Positions 1-7,365 of a DNA stretch of 47,795 nt are shown piece after piece. The stretch spans positions 1-47,795 of the forward strand of contig JAQGNR010000278.1 in the NCBI GenBank assembly GCA_028291765.1, read 5' to 3'. Each line of letters begins with the position of its first letter. Within the stretch, counting starts at the first letter, position 1. The notes beneath the pieces are model-generated. The model was given only the letters and a program-made list of their open reading frames with translations, had not been told where the DNA came from and searched no databases. Origin of the DNA: Herbaspirillum sp. (GTDB lineage: Bacteria; Pseudomonadota; Gammaproteobacteria; Burkholderiales; Burkholderiaceae_D). Made by a program: the position numbers and the translations under genes.

Positions 1-1710
1 ACCTATTCAATGGCGGCGGCGGCTGGCCTGGCTGTAACCCTGATTCCGATATTGATGGGTTACCTGATTCGCGGCCGGATTCCCGATGAACAAAAGAACC
101 CCCTCAACCGCTTCCTGATCGCGCTGTACCGGCCGCTGCTGGATATCGTATTGCGCTTCCCAAAGCTGACTCTGCTGGGTGCTGCGTTGGTAGCCATCTT
201 GACGATCTGGCCGATGAGCCGGCTCGGCGGTGAATTCATGCCGCCGTTGGATGAAGGCGATGTGTTGTACATGCCGACGGCATTGCCGGGCATTTCTGCC
301 GGCAAGGCGGGTCAGTTGCTGCAACTGACCGATCGCCTGATTAAAACCGTACCCGAAGTGCAAAGCGTCTTCGGCAAGGCCGGCCGTGCCGAGAGCGCCA
401 CCGATCCGGCGCCGATGGAAATGTTTGAAACCGTAATCCAGTTCAAGCCGCACGATCAGTGGCGTGCCGGCATGACGCCGGAGAAGCTGATTCAGGAACT
501 GGATCGGGTCGTCAAAGTGCCCGGATTATCCAACATTTGGGTGCCGCCGATTCGTAACCGGATCGACATGCTGGCCACCGGCATCAAAAGCCCGGTCGGC
601 ATCAAGGTCGCCGGCGCCAGCTTGCAGGAAATCGATCGCATTACCGGTGAAATAGAACGGGCCGTCAAGAAAGTGCCGGGCGTGTCGTCGGCGCTGGCCG
701 AGCGCTTGAACGGCGGTCGGTATATCAATGTGGACATCGATCGCGATGCGGCCGCCCGTTACGGACTGAATATTGCGGATGTGCAAAGTATTGTGTCGGC
801 GGCCATTGGCGGCGACAACGTCGGTGAAACCGTCGAGGGATTGCAGCGCTTTCCCATCAATGTGCGTTATCCGCGCGAGGTGCGCGACTCGATCGAGAAA
901 CTGCGCCAGTTACCGGTGCTCACGGAGCGCGGCGCCCAGATCCAATTGGGCGACGTCGCCGCAATCCGCATCGCTGATGGGCCGCCGATGCTGAAAAGCG
1001 AGAATGCGCGTCTGTCGGGATGGGTCTATGTCGATATTCGCGATCGCGACCTGAGTTCCACTGTGCACGACATGCAGCAGGTGGTGGCGAAGGAAGTCAA
1101 ATTACCGGCGGGTTATTCAATCGCCTGGTCGGGCCAATTTGAATACCTGGAGCGCGCCACCGCCAAACTAAAAATCGTCGTGCCGGCAACGTTGTTGATC
1201 ATTTTTGTCTTGCTGTACCTGACCTTCAAGCGTTTTGACGAAGCCGCATTGATCATGGCGACACTGCCGTTTGCGCTGGCGGGTGGCATCTGGCTGCTGT
1301 GGTTGCTCGATTATCACTTGTCGGTAGCGGTCGGCGTCGGCTTCATTGCATTGGCCGGCGTATCGGCCGAGTTCGGCGTGATCATGCTGCTCTATCTCAA
1401 AAATGCCTGGAATGAACGTCTTGATAACAACAACGATAGTCAAGCCGATCTGCTCGAAGCGATTCGCGAAGGTGCTGTGTTGCGGGTACGCCCCAAAGCA
1501 ATGACGGTGGCGGTCATCATCGCCGGCCTGGTGCCGATCATGCTAGGCGCCGGCACCGGATCGGAAGTCATGCAACGTATCGCAGCACCGATGGTTGGCG
1601 GAATGATCACAGCGCCACTGCTATCGATGTTTGTGGTGCCCGCGGTCTATCTATTGATGCGCCGGCGTCAGATTCGTGCTGCCGGCACGGCGTCACCAGA
1701 GGAGGCGTAG
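1..1710 (+). CDS. cusA: CusA/SilA-type Cu(I)/Ag(I) RND efflux pump, C-terminal part (5' truncated)
   Basis: Inner-membrane proton-driven transporter subunit that would export Cu(I)/Ag(I) through a CusCBA-type tripartite complex. The reading frame is open from base 1, so the start and about 45% of the protein (N-terminal transmembrane helices and part of the porter domain) lie upstream of the window; the ATG at base 10 is internal. Visible are the porter stretch with [14 protein letters not shown], the near-diagnostic [20 protein letters not shown] stretch shared with E. coli Cus[20 protein letters not shown], and the last group of transmembrane helices ending in [19 protein letters not shown] and [14 protein letters not shown]. 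Met residues in the porter domain fit the Met-cluster relay known for CusA. About 566 residues are visible against a family length near 1040. CusC and CusB would be expected upstream. The next gene starts 6 bp downstream, so they are probably co-transcribed. Confidence 0.95.
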   Translation, partial: TYSMAAAAGLAVTLIPILMGYLIRGRIPDEQKNPLNRFLIALYRPLLDIVLRFPKLTLLGAALVAILTIWPMSRLGGEFMPPLDEGDVLYMPTALPGISAGKAGQLLQLTDRLIKTVPEVQSVFGKAGRAESATDPAPMEMFETVIQFKPHDQWRAGMTPEKLIQELDRVVKVPGLSNIWVPPIRNRIDMLATGIKSPVGIKVAGASLQEIDRITGEIERAVKKVPGVSSALAERLNGGRYINVDIDRDAAARYGLNIADVQSIVSAAIGGDNVGETVEGLQRFPINVRYPREVRDSIEKLRQLPVLTERGAQIQLGDVAAIRIADGPPMLKSENARLSGWVYVDIRDRDLSSTVHDMQQVVAKEVKLPAGYSIAWSGQFEYLERATAKLKIVVPATLLIIFVLLYLTFKRFDEAALIMATLPFALAGGIWLLWLLDYHLSVAVGVGFIALAGVSAEFGVIMLLYLKNAWNERLDNNNDSQADLLEAIREGAVLRVRPKAMTVAVIIAGLVPIMLGAGTGSEVMQRIAAPMVGGMITAPLLSMFVVPAVYLLMRRRQIRAAGTASPEEA

Positions 1711-1716
1711 GTTCTT

Positions 1717-2076
1717 ATGAAACTGTTTGGCGCATCCCGTTCGACTAAGCACCTCGCGTATTGCGTGAGGTGCGCGGCTGTGCTGATTAGTTTTATCTGG
1801 ACCGGCCATGCGCAGGCGTTGCCGCCGCAGATCGACCGCCCTGTAGTGATGATGAGCAAGCAAAAAATGGCCATGACGGATTGCCAGCCATGCGCCTCTT
1901 GCTATATCGGACCGCCTTTTCCAGCACGTAAAGCAGGTGGCGGTGACCCTGGTTCCGGCGCAGCGCCGGTGACTATCCGTTTTGTTTCACAAACGGATAT
2001 CGGTGAATATGTTTCTGATAGTTCAGAGGTTCCCGCGCTTGCGCTGCGGATTTTGTATTGTCGGTGGTTGAATTAG
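1717..2076 (+). CDS. Small Cys-rich exported protein downstream of cusA
   Basis: Not recognised as a named family. The 119-residue protein has a basic N-terminus and a hydrophobic stretch (about residues 16-32) ending near HAQA, which looks like a signal peptide. A Cys cluster of the form CxxCxxC (CQPCASC, about residues 57-63) follows, with several Met residues just before it (VMMSKQKMAM). The ATG sits 6 bp after the cusA stop, and a purine-rich GAGGAG lies in the cusA end, so translation is plausibly coupled. The Cys/Met content and its place between cusA and a Met-rich protein suggest a periplasmic metal-binding accessory; this is inference. The C-terminal half has no recognisable motif. 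That it is a real gene is likely but not certain. Confidence 0.6.
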   Translation: MKLFGASRSTKHLAYCVRCAAVLISFIWTGHAQALPPQIDRPVVMMSKQKMAMTDCQPCASCYIGPPFPARKAGGGDPGSGAAPVTIRFVSQTDIGEYVSDSSEVPALALRILYCRWLN

Positions 2077-2154
2077 CCCGGTGACCATATGAATGAAACA
2101 AAGCCTTACTGCTTACTGGCTTATAAATTAAATCAATTTACCGAGGAATCTATC

Positions 2155-2412
2155 ATGAAAAAATTACTGCTTACGCTGCTTTGCATCAGCACCGTTAGCG
2201 CTGCATTTCCAGCCTTCGCCGGTCCCGACTGGCAGTTGATTGAACAGGGGCGCAAGGCCAAGGAGGTTCAACTGGCACAGGCGGCCAATAAAGATCATCA
2301 CGCCGGAATGGACGGCAAAATGGACCATCAAATGGATCCGAAAATGCACGAAAAAATGGAGCAAATGATGAAGGATTGTCAGGAGATGATGAGCATGATG
2401 AAGAAGTCTTAA
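2155..2412 (+). CDS. Met/His-rich small periplasmic protein
   Basis: An 85-residue protein with a clear Sec signal peptide (MKKLLLTLLCISTVSAAFPAFA, apparent cleavage after AFA near residue 22). The mature part is rich in Met, His and Asp/Lys: DHHAGMDGKMDHQMDPKMHE and then EQMMKDCQEMMSMMKKS. Such Met/His spacing is typical of periplasmic Cu/Ag binding proteins found with Cus/Sil/Pco systems, so metal buffering or delivery is inferred. The start at 2155 was chosen over an upstream in-frame ATG at 2089 because it gives the signal peptide and has a GAGGA ribosome-binding site 6-7 bases ahead. Family identity is unknown. Confidence 0.75.
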   Translation: MKKLLLTLLCISTVSAAFPAFAGPDWQLIEQGRKAKEVQLAQAANKDHHAGMDGKMDHQMDPKMHEKMEQMMKDCQEMMSMMKKS

Positions 2413-2536
2413 CGTGTTTTTGCAGGCTGGATGCGATCTCTCAGGGTGGCCAATGCCGCCAGGAGAGGTCGTCGCAGTCCAGACAGTGATCAATCGTTTT
2501 TGTACCAACCCACCCTAACCAATAAAGGAAATTACC

Positions 2537-2911
2537 ATGAAATTAATCGCAACCGTATCCCTGATCCTCGCTTTGTCCGCATCCAGTCTCGCCATGGCGC
2601 AATCTGGCGGCATGAAGGGTATGGATATGAAAGACATGGACATGAAAACCATGCCGATGGACAACATGAAATCCGGTTCCACCGCGAAAGCCGCGATCCA
2701 TCAGGCGACAGGCACGGTGAAGGCCGTTGACATGAGCAAAGGAACTGTGACGATTGCCCATGGCCCCGTTAAAAGTTTGAATTGGCCGGCGATGACAATG
2801 ACCTTCGTTGTGAAGGATAAAATGTTCTTCGACAAACTCGCCGTCGACAAGAAAGTGTCCATCGACTTCACCAATCAGGATAAGGATTATGTCGTTACTG
2901 CAGTGAAGTAA
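2537..2911 (+). CDS. cusF: CusF-like periplasmic Cu/Ag chaperone
   Basis: Small periplasmic metallochaperone (124 residues) expected to hand Cu(I)/Ag(I) to the CusB/CusA complex. It has an N-terminal signal peptide ending near LAMAQ, then a Met-rich linker (GGMKGMDMKDMDMKTMPMD), then a CusF-like OB-fold domain. The metal-site signature is present: TIAHGPVKSLNWPAMTMTF supplies the Trp of the cation-pi interaction, the two Met of MTM, and the upstream His. The ribosome-binding site is AAAGGAA shortly before the ATG. It is the last gene of the cus cluster and converges on the merR-type gene at 2949. The Met-rich linker is longer than in E. coli CusF and may add low-affinity metal sites. Confidence 0.92.
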   Translation: MKLIATVSLILALSASSLAMAQSGGMKGMDMKDMDMKTMPMDNMKSGSTAKAAIHQATGTVKAVDMSKGTVTIAHGPVKSLNWPAMTMTFVVKDKMFFDKLAVDKKVSIDFTNQDKDYVVTAVK

Positions 2912-2948
2912 CTGGCGCAATGGCTCGTGACCAGTAAGTTGGCGATGC

Positions 2949-3401
2949 TCAATGACAGCCCCCACCATGCGTGCCGAGATTTTTCGGAGGACCGTCTTTG
3001 ACATTCGCCAAGCCTTGCAAAATACCGCAATCCTTCGCGGCTTGTGACTTAAGGCACGTTTTTCGCAAATCCTGCAACTGATGCGCCAACCGCTTCAATT
3101 CTTTAATCCGATCTGCCACATGACTAATGTGTTTATCCAACAGCAAATTGACCTCGCCGCAATTTTCATCGGGCGCATCAGTAAAACGCAGAAGCACACG
3201 AATTTCGTCTAGCGTCATATCCAGCGAGCGGCAGTGCCGAATGAAGCGCAGGCGCTCGATATGGCCATCGTTGTATAACCGATAATTTCCTTCCGATCGC
3301 GTTGGCGCGGGCAACAGGCTTTTCCGCTCGTAAAACCGAATCGTTTCCACCAAACACCCCGTGCGCTCAGCCAATTCTCCAATTTTCAGCTTGCTTTGCA
3401 T
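2949..3401 (-). CDS. pbrR: MerR-family Cd(II)/Pb(II)-responsive regulator (PbrR/CadR type)
   Basis: Metal-sensing MerR-family activator of the divergent P-type ATPase gene. The 150-residue protein begins with the MerR helix-turn-helix (KIGELAERTGCLVETIRFYE) and has the dimerisation helix at about residues 80-118. Metal-ligand cysteines typical of CadR/PbrR are present at C81 (DENCGEV), C116 (RKTCLK) and C125 (KDCGILQ), and the tail ends HGGGCH, which adds a possible second metal site. The set of Cys ligands, unlike that of ZntR or CueR, points to Cd/Pb. Cd and Pb sensors cannot be separated confidently by eye. It is expected to bind the promoter at 3432-3462. Confidence 0.9.
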   Translation of the reverse strand: MQSKLKIGELAERTGCLVETIRFYERKSLLPAPTRSEGNYRLYNDGHIERLRFIRHCRSLDMTLDEIRVLLRFTDAPDENCGEVNLLLDKHISHVADRIKELKRLAHQLQDLRKTCLKSQAAKDCGILQGLANVKDGPPKNLGTHGGGCH

Positions 3402-3431
3402 TGCTATTCCTCAATATCGTCCATCGAATGC

Positions 3432-3462
3432 TTGACCCTATACCTACTACAGGCTCGTTAAT
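3432..3462 (+). promoter_or_regulatory. MerR-type (PbrR/CadR) promoter with operator dyad
   Basis: A TTGACC -35 box (3432-3437) and GTTAAT -10 box (3457-3462) are separated by 19 bp, the overlong spacer characteristic of promoters activated by MerR-family DNA distortion. The spacer holds an imperfect dyad, ACCCTATA on the left and TACAGGCT on the right, resembling known pbr/cad operators. It lies between the divergent regulator gene (start 3401) and the ATPase gene (start 3491) and reads towards the ATPase. Confidence 0.8.
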
Positions 3463-3490
3463 GGGCAATATACACTTTTAAGGAATTGTG

Positions 3491-5716
3491 ATGAGCACAC
3501 CCCATGAGCACTCTTGCTGCGGCCATGCCGTCGCTGCGCTCGATAGGCAAGCTGTCGTCGAAAACGCTGCTGCGCCATTATCCGGTGTCACGCAAGCAAC
3601 TTTCATCATCGATAACATGGATTGCCCCACCGAAGAGGCGCTGATCCGCAATAAATTGTCCCCCATGGATGGCGTTTCACACCTGGATTTCAACTTGATG
3701 CAGCGCAAGCTTACGGTGACCCATGCTCCGGACCAGGCTGATGCTATCCAAAAAACCCTGGTTGCCATCGGTATGCATGCCATCCCGGCCGTCGCTGCAG
3801 CGGGCCCGGGACAAGCGGCGCACGCATCGCCACAGAACTTACGCAAAAAATGGTGGTTATTGGGCCTGGGGGCATCGGCCGCCGCGCTGGCCGAAATCAT
3901 TACCTGGACCACGGGCAGCGACAAATCGTGGGCCGTCATAGCGTTAGCCTTATTTGCGATTGCTATCAGCGGGACTAGTACCTACAGAAAAGGATGGATC
4001 GCCCTCAAAAACTTTAATTTGAACATCAATGCGCTGATGACCATCGCCGTTACCGGCGCGGTGCTCATAGGGCAATGGCCAGAAGCCGCGATGGTGATGG
4101 TGCTCTTTACCCTTGCCGAAATGATTGAAGCGTTATCGCTTGATCGTGCCCACCATGCCATTCGAGGTTTGATGGCACTGACGCCAGATAAGGCGAACGT
4201 CTTGCAATCGGACGGCTCCTGGGAGCAAATCGATGCCGCCACAACGCAGATTGGTATGACCCTACGCGTGGCGCCCGGCGAGCGCATTCCATTAGATGGT
4301 GAATTAACCAAAGGGCAATCTGCCGTCAATCAGGCGCCGATCACGGGTGAAAGCATGCCTGTTTCAAAATCGATCGGCGATAAGTTGTTCGCAGGAACCA
4401 TTAATGAAACCGGTTCGTTTGAATATCGCGTCACAGCAGCGCAAACAGATTCAACCTTGTCGCGCATCATCCGCGCGGTCGAAGACGCACAAGGTAGCCG
4501 CGCACCGACCCAGCGCTTTGTGGATAGCTTTGCCAAGATATACACGCCCATCGTGTTTCTTCTCGCATTGGGCGTTGCGATCGTGCCACCGCTGGCCTTC
4601 GGTTTGCCGTGGATGCTATGGATTTATAAAGCGCTGGTGCTGTTGGTCATCGCCTGCCCTTGCGCGTTGGTGTTATCCACGCCAGTGACAGTCGTCAGCG
4701 GTCTCGCCGCAGCAGCGAAGGCGGGCATTCTGATTAAAGGCGGTCTGTATCTCGAAGAGGGACGCAAATTAAAATCATTGGCATTGGACAAGACAGGCAC
4801 CATTACGCAAGGCAAACCGGTGCTCACCAACCTGGTAGCTATATATGGTGAGCTGGCAGTCGGATTGAAATTGGCAGCTACCTTAGCCAGCCGATCCGAC
4901 CATCCGGTCTCAAGAGCGATCAATAGGCGCTGGAAATCTCAACCCGAAGCGGAGACGTTGGGGGAAGTCACCGACTTTACTGCCATTATTGGGTGCGGCG
5001 TCAAAGGCCGCATCGGCAATCAATGGTATTACCTGGGTAACCACCGTTTGATCGAAGAGCTTGGCATCTGCAATGCCGATACCGAAGCGGCATTGAATAA
5101 GCTGGAAGCGGAAGGTAAAACGGCGGTCATCCTTTCCAGCGCAACAGCACCGCTTATCGTCATAGGCGTCGCTGACACTGTCCGCGAAACTAGCCGGCAG
5201 GCGATTATCGAGCTGCACGAATTAGGTATCCGCACAATAATGCTTACCGGTGACAACGAACTCACCGCTCAGGCGATCGCCAAGGGCGTTGGCATCGACG
5301 ATGCGCGTGGCAATTTGTTGCCTGAAGACAAACTCGCGGTGATCACTGATGAACTGTCGAAATACGGAAAGGTCGGTATGGTCGGCGACGGCATCAACGA
5401 TGCACCGGCGCTGGCCAAATCGAGTATCGGTTTCGCGATGGGCGCCGCCGGCACCGATACTGCGCTCGAAACGGCAGATGTAGCGCTGATGGATGACGAT
5501 TTACGCAAAATTACGCAATTCATTCGTTTGAGTATCAAAGCGGGGGCCGTTTTAAAACAAAATATCGTTATTGCACTGAGCATTAAGGCGGTATTTCTGG
5601 TTCTGGCGCTGATGGGCGGCGCAACCCTTTGGATGGCTGTGTTTGCCGATATGGGGGCGAGTCTGATCGTTGTATTTAATGGCCTGCGCTTACTTCAGGC
5701 TAGCAGAAAGAAATAG
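3491..5716 (+). CDS. pbrA: P1B-type Cd2+/Pb2+/Zn2+-exporting ATPase (CadA/ZntA/PbrA family)
   Basis: Inner-membrane ATPase that pumps divalent soft metals out of the cytoplasm. An HEHSCCGH metal-binding start is followed by one heavy-metal-associated domain whose motif is MDCPTEEALI (about residues 46-55) rather than the usual CxxC. The transport motif CPC occurs in [14 protein letters not shown] (about 388), the phosphorylated Asp in DKTGT (about 433), and the hinge in [12 protein letters not shown] (about 630). The last helix carries FADMGASLIVVFN; this Asp is the hallmark of Zn/Cd/Pb (P1B-2) pumps. A GTG three bases upstream is also in frame, but ATG 3491 has better spacing from AAGGA. It is divergent from the MerR-type regulator, which should control it. 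Metal choice among Pb, Cd and Zn is not decidable from sequence alone. Confidence 0.93.
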   Translation: MSTPHEHSCCGHAVAALDRQAVVENAAAPLSGVTQATFIIDNMDCPTEEALIRNKLSPMDGVSHLDFNLMQRKLTVTHAPDQADAIQKTLVAIGMHAIPAVAAAGPGQAAHASPQNLRKKWWLLGLGASAAALAEIITWTTGSDKSWAVIALALFAIAISGTSTYRKGWIALKNFNLNINALMTIAVTGAVLIGQWPEAAMVMVLFTLAEMIEALSLDRAHHAIRGLMALTPDKANVLQSDGSWEQIDAATTQIGMTLRVAPGERIPLDGELTKGQSAVNQAPITGESMPVSKSIGDKLFAGTINETGSFEYRVTAAQTDSTLSRIIRAVEDAQGSRAPTQRFVDSFAKIYTPIVFLLALGVAIVPPLAFGLPWMLWIYKALVLLVIACPCALVLSTPVTVVSGLAAAAKAGILIKGGLYLEEGRKLKSLALDKTGTITQGKPVLTNLVAIYGELAVGLKLAATLASRSDHPVSRAINRRWKSQPEAETLGEVTDFTAIIGCGVKGRIGNQWYYLGNHRLIEELGICNADTEAALNKLEAEGKTAVILSSATAPLIVIGVADTVRETSRQAIIELHELGIRTIMLTGDNELTAQAIAKGVGIDDARGNLLPEDKLAVITDELSKYGKVGMVGDGINDAPALAKSSIGFAMGAAGTDTALETADVALMDDDLRKITQFIRLSIKAGAVLKQNIVIALSIKAVFLVLALMGGATLWMAVFADMGASLIVVFNGLRLLQASRKK

Positions 5717-5763
5717 CGAAAAATGGCAGCAGGGAAACGTAAAGATCGTGTGCCAGTTTGTAA

Positions 5764-5959
5764 GCCTGCCGGAAACCTTAAGGATTATCAGACTATCATC
5801 CTCACGGCAGGCATGCGATGATGACGCGTTTTGGTGCAAGATTCATCAAAACATCATATTGGTAGAGCCAACAACGAGAACGCAGGCTGCTTTATACTGC
5901 GCCTCTCCTACTCAGAACCCATTCCATAAATAGGCATCAGCGTGAATGAAATGGGTTCT
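5764..5959. other. Non-coding gap between the P-type ATPase and mdtA with three dyads
   Basis: The region between the two genes (5717-6006) has no convincing ORF. It holds three inverted repeats: GCCTGCCG/CGGCAGGC at 5764-5771 and 5805-5812 (8 bp perfect, loop 33), GTTTTGGTG/CATCAAAAC at 5828-5836 and 5844-5852 (one mismatch, spacer 7), and AGAACCCATT/AATGGGTTCT at 5914-5923 and 5950-5959 (10 bp perfect, spacer 26). The middle one has the geometry of a dimeric repressor operator. None has a U-tract typical of a terminator. They may control the mdt operon. Confidence 0.4.
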
Positions 5960-6006
5960 AATAACGCCAAACAAATTAATGAAGTACATCCATTCTGGGA
6001 ATTACC

Positions 6007-7353
6007 ATGTCTGACACCCTCACCCCACGACGTGGCGCGCGGCGCATTATTATCGTGGTATCAGTGCTGGTCGTCGCCTTGCTGGCATTCTGGTGGTATC
6101 GCCATCATCAAAATGCCACGGCAAGCGCGGCAGCAGCGGCAGCCAGAGGCGGCATCCCGATTGCCGTAGGCGCTGCAACGGTCATCAGGCATGATGTCGA
6201 GCTGGAACTGTTGGCGCTGGGCACCGTTACCTCGACCTACACCGTCACCGTGCACAGCCGGGTCGACGGCCAACTGGAAAAAGTACATTTCACCGAAGGC
6301 CAGGTGGTCAAACAGGGCCAGTTGCTGGCCGAACTCGATCCCCGCCCCTATCAGGCCGCGCTGACGCAGGCGCAGGGCCAATTGCTGCGCGACCAGGCAT
6401 TGCTGCGCAATGCTGAGCTCGATCTGACGCGTTATCACAAATTGCAAGAGCAGAATTCGATCGCCAAACAAATAGTCGATACACAGGATGCGCTGGTGCA
6501 TCAATATCAGGGCACCGTCAAACTGGATCAGGGCGTGGTGGACAACGCGCGTTTGCAGCTCGATTACAGCCGCATTTCGGCCCCGATTACCGGCCGTATC
6601 GGCCTGAGCCAGATCGATCTGGGCAATATCGTGCATGCCGCCGACACCAACGGCGTGGTCATCATTACGCAAGAGCAGCCGATCAACGTTATTTTTGCCT
6701 TGCCCGAAGTCAGCCTGGATCAAGTATTTACGGCCATGCACCCGAATAATGTGCTGCAAGTCGAAGCCTGGGATCGCGACAATAAGAACAAACTCAGCGA
6801 TGGCAGCCTGCTGGCGGTCGATAACCAGCTCAATACGCTCACCGGCACCGTCAATCTGAAGGCGCGTTTCGCCAACCAGGGGCAACAACTGTTCCCGAAT
6901 CAATTCGTCAACGTCCATCTGAAACTCGGCGCACAACACGATGCCCTCACCGTGCCGACCGTCGCACTGCAACTGGGTAGTGCCGGCAGCTACGTGTATG
7001 TCGTCAAAGATAATCAAACCGTCAGCATCGCCAAGGTCACGACCGGCCCGGTTTCCGGCAACGACACCATTATCAAACAAGGCTTGCAGGCCGGAGAAAA
7101 AGTGGTGATCGATGGCCTCGACAAATTACGTGAAGGTTCCAAAGTCAAAGTGATCGACCGCGTGGCCCAGAATAATGCTGCAGCCGCAGCAGCGGCTGCG
7201 CCCGCCAGAGGCCAACGTCGCCGGCCGGGCGGCGGCGGTGGTGGTGGCGGCGGTAGAGATCCTGCTGCCGGCGGCGGCCCGACAGCCCCAGCCCCGGCGA
7301 CCGCTCCTGCTCCAGCGGCGCCGCCACCTTCACCACCAGCTTCGGCCAACTAA
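6007..7353 (+). CDS. mdtA: MdtA-like RND efflux periplasmic adaptor (membrane fusion protein)
   Basis: Periplasmic adaptor joining the two RND pumps to the outer-membrane channel in a drug-efflux complex. The 448-residue protein has an N-terminal membrane anchor (about residues 15-35), a beta-barrel/lipoyl/hairpin core (TVTVHSRVDGQLEKVHFTEG; GQLLAELDPRPYQAALTQAQ), a YSRISAPITGRIGLSQIDLG stretch, and a membrane-proximal domain (DGLDKLREGSKVKV). The C-terminal 50-60 residues are low complexity: an Ala run, a run of nine Gly, then Ala/Pro-rich sequence, well beyond the usual adaptor end. It is the first gene of an operon with the downstream pumps, whose ATG follows by 12 bp. E. coli mdtABC is controlled by BaeSR; no such pair is present here. 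Confidence 0.92.
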   Translation: MSDTLTPRRGARRIIIVVSVLVVALLAFWWYRHHQNATASAAAAAARGGIPIAVGAATVIRHDVELELLALGTVTSTYTVTVHSRVDGQLEKVHFTEGQVVKQGQLLAELDPRPYQAALTQAQGQLLRDQALLRNAELDLTRYHKLQEQNSIAKQIVDTQDALVHQYQGTVKLDQGVVDNARLQLDYSRISAPITGRIGLSQIDLGNIVHAADTNGVVIITQEQPINVIFALPEVSLDQVFTAMHPNNVLQVEAWDRDNKNKLSDGSLLAVDNQLNTLTGTVNLKARFANQGQQLFPNQFVNVHLKLGAQHDALTVPTVALQLGSAGSYVYVVKDNQTVSIAKVTTGPVSGNDTIIKQGLQAGEKVVIDGLDKLREGSKVKVIDRVAQNNAAAAAAAAPARGQRRRPGGGGGGGGGRDPAAGGGPTAPAPATAPAPAAPPPSPPASAN

Positions 7354-7365
7354 GCCAGGCGCCGC

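Noticed and set aside
2431..2730. 99-codon ORF overlapping cusF
   Set aside because: Shadow frame of cusF with Arg/His/Gly-biased composition.
5942..6169. 75-codon ORF overlapping the mdtA start
   Set aside because: Out of frame with mdtA, no recognisable content; MdtA has a better start at 6007.
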